Source: CAYYRI01 sp964474185
GTDB lineage: Bacteria > Patescibacteriota > Minisyncoccia > Minisyncoccales > RBG-13-42-11
Assembly (NCBI GenBank): GCA_964474185.1
Contig: CAYYRI010000013.1
Span: 1-12,264 of the forward strand
Length of the DNA: 12,264 bases
Direction of reading: 5' to 3'
Part shown: positions 5,655 through 11,390 of the stretch, piece by piece
How positions within the stretch are numbered: position 1 is the first letter of the stretch
How the letters are laid out: the number at the start of each line of letters is the position of its first letter
Program-made: the position numbers and the translations under genes
The notes under the pieces: generated by a model
Told to the model about the DNA's origin: nothing
Database searches by the model: none
What the model saw: the letters and a program-made list of their open reading frames with translations, nothing else

Positions 5655-6917
5655 ATGTTAGATATAAAATTTATAAGAAACAATCCAAACTTAGTAAAAG
5701 AAGGCGCCGGAAAGAAAGGAGCCGTAATTGACATTGATAAGCTTCTGGAAGTCGATAAAAAAAGACGGGAACTGATTCGGGCGTTTGAAGATATGAACGC
5801 GCAAAAAAGCGTTGGGACGGTTAGCATCCAAAACGCTAAATCCAAAGAGGAAAAAGACGCCGTCATTCTGAAAATGCGCGAACTGGACAGCAACAGCGAC
5901 AAATTAAATGAAAATCTGAAAAATATAGAAAAAGAATTCAATGACCTGATGCTTCAGATTCCCAATCTGCCCCAGGACGACGTGCCGGTCGGACGGGACG
6001 AAAGAGACAACGTGGTTATGGAGGAAATAGGGGAGAAGCCGAAATTCGACTTCAAGCCGAAAGATTATTTAACTATTGCTGAAAATCTTGATTTGATCGA
6101 CGTAAAAAGAGCGGCCAAAACTTCCGGAACCAGGTTTGGTTTTATTAAAAGAGAAGCTGTTTTACTTGAATTTGCCCTAATTAACCTTGCCCTTGATAAT
6201 TTGACTAAAAAGAGATTTATCCCAGTCCTGCCACCAGTGATGCTGAAGTCGGAAATGGCTCGTGGAATGGGATATTTAGAACAAGCTGATGCAAATGAGG
6301 CTTATTATCTTCCTCAAGATGATTTATATCTAGCCGGAACAGCCGAGCAACCCTTGGGAACAATGCACGCCAACGAAGTTTTAGATGAAAAAGATTTACC
6401 TAGAAGATATGTTGGCTTTTCCACTTGTTTCCGGAGAGAAGCCGGCGCCTATGGTAAAGATACCAAGGGGATTCTTCGAGTTCACCAGTTTGATAAAGTT
6501 GAGATGTTTAGTTTTTGTAGGCCGGGAGAGTCTCAAAAAGAACATCAATTCTTTTTAGAAATAGAAAAAGGCTTAATGAATGATTTAAAAATTCCATATC
6601 AAATTGTCCAAATTTGTACTGGTGATCTGGGATTTCCAGCTGCTGCTAAATATGATATTGAGGCCTGGTTTCCTAATCAGGGTCGTTATCGGGAAACCCA
6701 TTCTACTTCAAACTGTACCGATTTTCAGGCAAGAAGGCTGAATATTAGATATCAAAATTCTAAAAGCAAGAAATTAGAATTTGTCCATACTGTTAATGGA
6801 ACAGTTTTTTCTCAGCGACCTTTACTTGCGATTATCGAAAACTATCAGCAAAAAGACGGTAGCATAATCGTGCCGGAAGCGCTCAAAAAATATTTGTATT
6901 TCAAAATCATCAAATAA
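5655..6917 (+). CDS. serS: Seryl-tRNA synthetase
   Basis: This class II enzyme charges tRNA-Ser in the cytoplasm. The 420 residues are the normal length. The N-terminal long coiled coil that grips the tRNA long arm spans about 25-100 (start MLDIKFIRNNPNLVKEG, the typical SerRS opening). The core follows with TAEQPLGTMHANEVLDEKDLPRRYVGFSTCFRREAGAYGKDTKGILRVHQFDKVEMF (motif 2 region), then ETHSTSNCTDFQARRLNIRY, and the C-terminal NGT-x-x-x-QRPLLAIIENYQ (motif 3 region). GGGGTG at 5636-5641 is a weak, distant ribosome binding site. The stretch 6121-6830 uses codons unlike the rest: 9 of 11 proline codons are CCA/CCT by my count, against 1 of 6 in the N-terminal part. Some parts are also very AT-rich. 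Confidence 0.97.
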   Translation: MLDIKFIRNNPNLVKEGAGKKGAVIDIDKLLEVDKKRRELIRAFEDMNAQKSVGTVSIQNAKSKEEKDAVILKMRELDSNSDKLNENLKNIEKEFNDLMLQIPNLPQDDVPVGRDERDNVVMEEIGEKPKFDFKPKDYLTIAENLDLIDVKRAAKTSGTRFGFIKREAVLLEFALINLALDNLTKKRFIPVLPPVMLKSEMARGMGYLEQADANEAYYLPQDDLYLAGTAEQPLGTMHANEVLDEKDLPRRYVGFSTCFRREAGAYGKDTKGILRVHQFDKVEMFSFCRPGESQKEHQFFLEIEKGLMNDLKIPYQIVQICTGDLGFPAAAKYDIEAWFPNQGRYRETHSTSNCTDFQARRLNIRYQNSKSKKLEFVHTVNGTVFSQRPLLAIIENYQQKDGSIIVPEALKKYLYFKIIK

Positions 6918-6922
6918 AGAAA

Positions 6923-7693
6923 ATGCGGGAGAAAAACATTTTAATCAACAGTTTAAGAATTAATTACAAAATCGCAGGAGAAGGTCCTGCTCTTTTGATA
7001 TTGCACGGTTGGGGAAGTTCTTCCGACTCCTGGATTAAAGTCCAAGAAACTTTGGCGGAAAAAGGATACAAAGTGATAGTTCCCGATTTTCCCGGTTTCG
7101 GGAAAAGCATCACTCCCAGAGAACCCTGGGGGATTGATGATTACACCGGATTTATTTTTAATTTTGTCAAAGAAACAAAATTAAAGGATTTTTTTCTTTT
7201 GGGACATTCTTTCGGCGGAAGAGTTTCCGTCAGATTTGCTTCTTTGTACCCCGAAAAAATAAAATCTTTGATTCTGTGCGATTCGGCGGGGATTAAACCT
7301 AAACCCGGTCGGAAAACAATGATAATTTTCTGGCTGGCCAAGGTCGGAAACGCCATTTTTACGCCCAAACACCTGCAAAGATTTAAAGACAGCGCCAGGA
7401 ATATTTTTTACATCTTTTTAAGGAACAAAGATTACGTGAAGGCCAACGGGACGATGAAAAAGACGATTAAAAAGGTTTTAGACGAGGATCTTTTTTCCGA
7501 TTTGGCCAAAATAAAAACGAAAACCTTGATTATCTGGGGAGCGCAGGACCGGATGGTTCCCTTGAAATACGCGAATGTTTTTAAGAAAAACATTGAAAAT
7601 TCAAAACTGGAAATTATACCCAAGGCCGGCCACAGCCCCCATTTGGAAAATCCCAAAAAATTGTCGGAAATTATTTTGGAATTTATTAAATAA
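6923..7693 (+). CDS. Alpha/beta-fold hydrolase
   Basis: A 256-residue serine hydrolase of the alpha/beta fold, probably cytoplasmic since no signal peptide is visible. The oxyanion-loop motif HGWG is at 28-31, the nucleophile elbow GHSFGG at 94-99 with Ser96, the acid Asp209 in WGAQDRMVP, and His237 in KAGHSPHLENP. All three catalytic residues are in place, so it should be active. A helical lid region lies at about 125-185. The substrate cannot be read from sequence: family members include esterases, lipases, C-C hydrolases and haloperoxidases. It starts 5 bases after serS and is probably co-transcribed with it. Confidence 0.9.
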   Translation: MREKNILINSLRINYKIAGEGPALLILHGWGSSSDSWIKVQETLAEKGYKVIVPDFPGFGKSITPREPWGIDDYTGFIFNFVKETKLKDFFLLGHSFGGRVSVRFASLYPEKIKSLILCDSAGIKPKPGRKTMIIFWLAKVGNAIFTPKHLQRFKDSARNIFYIFLRNKDYVKANGTMKKTIKKVLDEDLFSDLAKIKTKTLIIWGAQDRMVPLKYANVFKKNIENSKLEIIPKAGHSPHLENPKKLSEIILEFIK

Positions 7694-7714
7694 TACATTC
7701 ATATTTTGAAAACA

Positions 7715-7756
7715 CCTCTTATCGGAGAGGGGTCGGGAGAACCATCCGGTTCTTCC
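7715..7756. repeat. Two adjacent hairpins after the hydrolase gene
   Basis: The 174 bases between the hydrolase and the murF ATG hold at least two simple stems before the cloverleaf-like fold. CCTCT (7715-7719) pairs with AGAGG (7726-7730). AGAACC (7738-7743) pairs with GGTTCT (7748-7753) around an ATCC loop, extended to 7735/7756 with one G-T pair. No T run follows, so neither is a clear terminator. The arrangement of two stems joined by a short linker recalls the palindromic elements of this window, but the sequence is different. Confidence 0.5.
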
Positions 7757-7786
7757 GTGTAGGAAAAGATTAAAAACCGAGGGTTG

Positions 7787-7853
7787 TTAAGGAGCGGTGT
7801 TAGCGCGGTCGCCTGTAAGGCGACATCAAAATACGCGCGTGCCGCGACCTTAA
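7787..7853 (+). other. Cloverleaf-like fold before murF, not a normal tRNA
   Basis: Four stems nest in tRNA order: TTAAGG (7787-7792) with CCTTAA (7848-7853), GCG (7794-7796) with CGC (7804-7806), GTCGCC (7808-7813) with GGCGAC (7819-7824), and CGCG (7834-7837) with CGCG (7843-7846). Taken as five pairs and a seven-base loop (CTGTAAG), the third stem would show a GTA (Tyr) anticodon. The T-loop consensus (TTCRA) is absent and the D arm is too short, so this is not a working tRNA. It may be a decayed tRNA, a regulatory RNA structure before murF, or another palindromic repeat. Confidence 0.3.
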
Positions 7854-7867
7854 TAATTGCTACCACT

Positions 7868-9415
7868 ATGTTTTTTTTATTCAGTTTTCTTTGGTTTATT
7901 CGGACGACAAAAGCCATTCTGTTTTATCTTTATCTTTGGCAGCTGAAAGAGTATCACGTCGGCCGTTTTTTGGATCATTTCAGAACGGAAAAGGGGAGGA
8001 AGCTTCTTTTAAATCCTTTGAATGTCATTAAAATTATTCTGCTTTTGTCTTTTCCCGCTTATCCCTTATTGCTCCTGTTTTCCGTTTTTGTTTTGTATAT
8101 ATTGGAATTTCTCAAAACAATATTCGATTTTCTCAGAAAACAATTGAAAAGGCCGGTTTTCACCCTCAAGGCCGCCTTTTTGATTTCCGCCGCTTTAGTT
8201 TTTGAAAGCGCCTTCCTTTTTGTTCTCCTCCAAAACATAAAAGACATAGAAAACATCGTCTGGTTTATCTTCTGGCTTTTGATTTTCGACATTTTAACCC
8301 CGATGATTTCTTCCCTTATCGTTCTTATTTTCCAGCCCTTGGCGGTTCTGCAGAGGAACCGGATTATAAAAAAAGCCAAAATAAAGCGGGGGCAATTCAA
8401 AAATCTTCTGGTAGTCGGCATTACCGGAAGCTACGGCAAAACCTCGACCAAAGAATTCCTGGCCGCGATTTTATCCGAAAAATTTAAAATCTTGAAAACC
8501 AAAGAACATCAAAATTCGGAAGTCGGAGTATCTCTCTGTATTTTGAATGATTTGAGGCCCGAGTACGAGATATTCATCTGCGAAATGGGAGCTTATAGCA
8601 GGGGAGGAATAAAATTGCTTTGCGGCATCGCCAAGCCCAAAATCGGCATCATCACCGGCATTAACGAACAGCACATGGCAACTTTCGGCTCTCAGAAAAA
8701 TATTATAAAAACAAAATACGAACTGATTGAAAGTTTGCCGGAAGATGGAATGGCTTTTTTTAACGCCAAAAATAAATATTGTTTAGAATTGTATAACAAG
8801 ACCCTTCGACTTCGCTCAGGGCAAGCCCAATTCAAAAAATTTCTCTACGGTGAAAATGCGGAATTTCCCGGCGGAGAAAATATCTTCGGAGCCATGGCCG
8901 TGGCAAAAGAATTGGGGATGGGAGAAGAAGAGATTTCCCGGGCGGCATCTAAAATTGAGAATAAAATTGGCGGAATCCGGGTAAAAAAAGGAATCAACGG
9001 CATAAACGTCATCGATGCGACTTATTCCGCAAATCCGGACGGCGTAATAGCCAATTTGGAATACATGAAAAATAATTTTTCCGGCAGAAAAATAATTGTT
9101 ATGCCTTGTTTGATTGAATTGGGCAAGGCGTCAAAAGAGGTTCACAGGAGAATTGGAAATAAAATCGGTGAGGTTTGCGATTTGGCGATCATCACGACCA
9201 AAGACAGTTTTAAAGAGATCAAAGAAGGAGCGGGCGAAAAAGCCGTATTTATGGAAAATCCGAAGGAAATTTTAGAAAAAATAAAATCCTTTTATAGAGA
9301 AGGCAAAGAGGATAAATCCTCTTCTTCTCCCTTCGCTGTCGCTCGGGAAGGCGACGCGGTACTTTTGGAAAGCAGGGTGCCGGGTTATTTAATCAAAGAA
9401 TTAATAGGGCGATGA
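7868..9415 (+). CDS. murF: MurF-type Mur ligase with membrane N-terminal region
   Basis: MurF adds D-Ala-D-Ala to UDP-MurNAc-tripeptide using ATP, the last cytoplasmic step of the stem peptide. I start it at the ATG at 7868 (515 residues). An in-frame TTG at 7784 would add 28 residues that read through the cloverleaf-like fold and is less likely. The first 150 residues are unusual: about four hydrophobic segments (1-21, 55-80, 95-120 and 125-145, rough) in place of the usual UDP-substrate domain. Then come the ATP loop GITGSYGKTS (184-193), EMGAYSRGGIK, NEQH and DATYSANPDG, matching the MurF DxYNANP motif. The C-terminal GDAVLLESR matches the MurF GDVVLVKGS pattern. The part between the ATPase core and FGAMAVA is short. 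Two repeat insertions lie in it: T312-A320 (TLRLRSGQA) and E481-R493 (EDKSSSSPFAVAR). The substrate could differ from that of classical MurF. Confidence 0.85.
   Translation: MFFLFSFLWFIRTTKAILFYLYLWQLKEYHVGRFLDHFRTEKGRKLLLNPLNVIKIILLLSFPAYPLLLLFSVFVLYILEFLKTIFDFLRKQLKRPVFTLKAAFLISAALVFESAFLFVLLQNIKDIENIVWFIFWLLIFDILTPMISSLIVLIFQPLAVLQRNRIIKKAKIKRGQFKNLLVVGITGSYGKTSTKEFLAAILSEKFKILKTKEHQNSEVGVSLCILNDLRPEYEIFICEMGAYSRGGIKLLCGIAKPKIGIITGINEQHMATFGSQKNIIKTKYELIESLPEDGMAFFNAKNKYCLELYNKTLRLRSGQAQFKKFLYGENAEFPGGENIFGAMAVAKELGMGEEEISRAASKIENKIGGIRVKKGINGINVIDATYSANPDGVIANLEYMKNNFSGRKIIVMPCLIELGKASKEVHRRIGNKIGEVCDLAIITTKDSFKEIKEGAGEKAVFMENPKEILEKIKSFYREGKEDKSSSSPFAVAREGDAVLLESRVPGYLIKELIGR
8801..8827 (+). 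repeat. Short repeat encoding TLRLRSGQA inside murF
   Basis: ACCCTTCG-ACT-TCGCTCAGGG followed by CAAGCC is read in frame as TLRLRSGQA. The left part is identical to the ACCCTTCG that opens hairpin 2 of the larger element, and the TCGCTCAGGG end resembles its GCTCGGGT, so it may be a half element or a related family. I recall the RLRSGQA peptide as a frequent intruder in predicted proteins of Patescibacteria; that is memory, not a search. It sits in a loop between the ATPase core and the C-terminal domain. Confidence 0.6.
9305..9346 (+). repeat. Two-hairpin palindromic element, copy D (in frame in murF)
   Basis: Hairpin 1 is AAGAGGAT (9306-9313), AA loop, ATCCTCTT (9316-9323), a perfect 8-bp stem. 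The second part is TCCC (9328-9331) with GGGA (9345-9348) around TTCGCTGTCGCTC. The flanks carry GAAGGC twice (9299-9304 and 9347-9352), so the protein reads REG on both sides. The offset is 48 bases, exactly 16 codons. Removing it rejoins FYREGDAVLLESR, the expected MurF C-terminal sequence. Confidence 0.85.
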
Positions 9416-9460
9416 GGACCTTATCCTCATCTTCATCTTCGTCCCGCAAGGCGGGACTCG
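9407..9460 (+). repeat. Two-hairpin palindromic element, copy E (over the murF stop)
   Basis: Hairpin 1 is GATGAGGA (9411-9418) with TCCTCATC (9424-9431) around a CCTTA loop; the murF TGA stop (9413-9415) lies in its left arm. The linker is TTCATCTTC. Hairpin 2 is a strong GTCCCGC (9441-9447), AAG loop, GCGGGAC (9451-9457). The degT start codon follows 7 bases later, so hairpin 2 covers the place for its ribosome binding site and may dampen or couple its translation. Confidence 0.78.
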
Positions 9461-9464
9461 ATAT

Positions 9465-10748
9465 ATGAGTTTCTTTAAGCCGATTTCGATATCTTTATCG
9501 CCGAACACGGAAAAAGACGACGTTAAACTTGCTTTTAAATTAATTCTCCAACCTTGGCGTTGGAAGATAGGCGAAGAGGATAAATCCTCTTCTTTACCCT
9601 TCGCCGTGGCTCGGGTGGAAGAAGAGTTTAAGAAATATTTGGGAGTAAAACACGCCATTACTTTTAACAGCGGACGTTCCGCTTTATTGGCCATTTTAAG
9701 TGCGCTGAAAGAGAATGACTTGTCTTCCGAACCTTTGGCGGAGCAGGATGAGATTTTACTGCAGGCCTTCACCTGCAATGCGGCGGCAAATCCCGTAATC
9801 TGGGCGGGGTTAAAACCGGTTTATGTGGATTGCGACGAGAAGACTTTTAATATTGATGCGGAGGATTTGAAAAAAAAGATTATGTCACGGAGCAGGGCGG
9901 TGATGGTTCAGCATACTTTCGGGATGCCCTCGGATATGGATGAAATTTTGGAAATTTGCCGGCAGCAAGATCTGATTCTTATAGAGGACTGCGCCCACTC
10001 CTTGGGTGCCGAATATAAAGGAAAAAAACTCGGGACTTTCGGGCGAGCTTCATTCTTCAGTTTTTCCCGGGACAAGGTGATTTCCTCTGTTTATGGCGGC
10101 ATGGCGGTGACGGACGACGATAATTTAGCCGGCAAAATAAAAAAATACCAGTTAGAAATCGGCTATCCGTCTAATTTCTGGATTTTTCAGCAATTGTTGC
10201 ATCCTATCCTGATGAACTGGCTGATTCTGCCGACTTACAGATTATTGGGGAAATATCTTTTAATTTTGTTTCAGTGGTTTCAAATCCTGTCAAAGGCCGT
10301 TCATTGGAAAGAAAAAAGAGGAATGAAACCTTGTTATTTTCCGAAACGGCTTCCCGGTGCTTTGGCTGAATTGGCCCTAAATCAATTTAAAAAATTGGAA
10401 AGATTTAATAATCATCGTCGGGAAATAGCTGATTTTTACCGCAAAGAACTGAAAAATAAAAATTTCGAGTTGCCTGCGGATTCGGAGCAAATTTATCTCA
10501 GATTTACGGTAAAGCATCAAAAAGCCAAAGAAATCATAAAAAGGGCCTGGCGGAATAATTTATTAATAGGGGATTGGTATGATAAGGTTATCGCCCCCCA
10601 CGACACCCAACTGGATAAGCTAAAATATCTTCCCGGGACCTGCCCCAAGGCGGAGAAATTAGCCAAAGAAACTTTAAATCTGCCGACCCATATAAACATT
10701 TCAAAAGAAAATGCCGGGGAAATCGTAGATTTCATCAACAATTTTTAA
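9465..10748 (+). CDS. DegT/DnrJ/EryC1/StrS family PLP aminotransferase
   Basis: This family transfers an amino group, mostly onto nucleotide-linked keto-sugars, to make amino sugars for surface polysaccharides. The 427 residues carry the family signatures: VKHAITFNSGRSALLAIL (about 60-77), IEDCAHSLGAEYKGKKLGTFGRASFFSF with Asp175 for the PLP ring nitrogen, and SRDKVISSVYGGMAV with the PLP lysine K204. The C-terminus ends with the usual LPTHINIS-type motif. Residues 37-51 (EEDKSSSLPFAVARV) are an in-frame copy of the palindromic element before EEEFKKYLG. Residues about 237-275 form an unusually hydrophobic stretch (FQQLLHPILMNWLILP and following), which suggests membrane contact. The sugar substrate cannot be inferred. 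It begins 49 bases after murF with no clear ribosome binding site and ends 3 bases before plsY. Confidence 0.9.
   Translation: MSFFKPISISLSPNTEKDDVKLAFKLILQPWRWKIGEEDKSSSLPFAVARVEEEFKKYLGVKHAITFNSGRSALLAILSALKENDLSSEPLAEQDEILLQAFTCNAAANPVIWAGLKPVYVDCDEKTFNIDAEDLKKKIMSRSRAVMVQHTFGMPSDMDEILEICRQQDLILIEDCAHSLGAEYKGKKLGTFGRASFFSFSRDKVISSVYGGMAVTDDDNLAGKIKKYQLEIGYPSNFWIFQQLLHPILMNWLILPTYRLLGKYLLILFQWFQILSKAVHWKEKRGMKPCYFPKRLPGALAELALNQFKKLERFNNHRREIADFYRKELKNKNFELPADSEQIYLRFTVKHQKAKEIIKRAWRNNLLIGDWYDKVIAPHDTQLDKLKYLPGTCPKAEKLAKETLNLPTHINISKENAGEIVDFINNF
9568..9615 (+). repeat. Two-hairpin palindromic element, copy F (in frame in the aminotransferase)
   Basis: Hairpin 1 is GAAGAGGAT (9573-9581), AA loop, ATCCTCTTC (9584-9592), a perfect 9-bp stem. 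Hairpin 2 is ACCC (9596-9599) with GGGT (9613-9616) and an inner GCC/GGC pair. TGGAAGA occurs on both sides (9561-9567 and 9616-9622), but the offset of 55 bases is not a whole number of codons. Either this match is chance or a later indel restored the frame. Confidence 0.83.
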
Positions 10749-10751
10749 TTT

Positions 10752-11390
10752 ATGCAAAATTATTATTTCGGCTTTTTATGGATAATTTTGAGCTATCTGA
10801 TAGGTTCTCTTCCTTTTGGGTTCTTGATTTCCAAATACTCCAAGGGCATAGATATCCGTTCGGTCGGCAGAAAACAAATCGGTGCAACCAACGTTTTTCA
10901 TTATGTCGGGAGATGGGAAGGAGTTTTAACGGGAATTTTGGACGTGGCAAAGGGATGGGCCGTTGTTTTTTTTGCCCAACAATTCGGCTTTTCTCTTTGG
11001 ATTCAGATTTTCGCAGGATTGGCCGCGGTAGCCGGGCATAATTGGCCGATCTTTCTTAAATTTTTCGGCGGAAGGGGAGTAGCTACTCTTTTGGGAGCGG
11101 CATTTGCCCTGAATACGGCCGTTTTTCCTTATGCCGCGGTTGTGCTGTTTCTGATTATGTTTTTGTGGGACGGCGCCCCGGCAACGCTTATTTTTCTGCT
11201 GATTTATTTTTTCTTGAATTATCGTGCCGGGCAACCGGAGCATTATGTTTTTGCTATTCTGGCTTTCCCCATGATTCTTCTTAAAAGATTAACCGGCGGA
11301 GGCGCCATTCTCAGCCGTCTTTTGTTCGACAGGGAAGGAGGACCGAGGCAGTTTCCTCGTTGGAAAAAAGTTCAAAAAAATGGAAATTAA
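10752..11390 (+). CDS. plsY: PlsY-like glycerol-3-phosphate acyltransferase
   Basis: PlsY is a membrane enzyme that acylates glycerol-3-phosphate from acyl-phosphate, the first step of phospholipid synthesis. The 212 residues show the family layout: several hydrophobic helices, the opening SYLIGSLPFGFLIS (14-27), motif 1 around 34-48 (DIRSVGRKQIGATNV), D64-x-x-KG, and motif 2 GHNWPIFLKFFGGRGVAT (95-112). Two conserved spots differ from the usual enzyme: GSGN in motif 1 is GRKQ here, and GGKG in motif 2 is GGRG. These loops hold the catalytic and phosphate-binding residues, so activity or donor may differ. It lies 3 bases after the aminotransferase and its end overlaps the FemAB start by 11 bases, which implies translational coupling. 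Confidence 0.88.
   Translation: MQNYYFGFLWIILSYLIGSLPFGFLISKYSKGIDIRSVGRKQIGATNVFHYVGRWEGVLTGILDVAKGWAVVFFAQQFGFSLWIQIFAGLAAVAGHNWPIFLKFFGGRGVATLLGAAFALNTAVFPYAAVVLFLIMFLWDGAPATLIFLLIYFFLNYRAGQPEHYVFAILAFPMILLKRLTGGGAILSRLLFDREGGPRQFPRWKKVQKNGN

Noticed and set aside
7715..7756. Intrinsic terminator behind the hydrolase gene.
   Set aside because: The stems are short and no T run follows; read-through into murF is likely.
7787..7853. A true tRNA-Tyr gene.
   Set aside because: There is no TTCRA T-loop, no usual D-loop GG, the acceptor stem is only six pairs of mixed quality and the CCA-side sequence is absent.
7784..7867. A TTG-started N-terminal extension of murF (LRSGVSAVACKATSKYARAATL and following).
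   Set aside because: It reads through a structured, GC-rich fold, uses a rare start, and the ATG at 7868 begins a normal hydrophobic segment.
266..9616. A CRISPR array or other regularly spaced repeat system.
   Set aside because: The copies are scattered over 9 kb, lie in coding sequence, occur in both orientations and have no regular spacers or cas genes.
9301..9616. Ser-rich peptides as natural linkers of MurF and the aminotransferase.
   Set aside because: The same nucleotide sequence with palindromic stems occurs in four genes and in non-coding DNA, which protein-level convergence does not explain.
9401..9778. A minus-strand frame of 125 codons over the murF/degT junction containing EDLSSSP- and EDKSFSF-like peptides.
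   Set aside because: The peptides arise because the palindromic elements read similarly on both strands; the frame covers the proven start of the aminotransferase.
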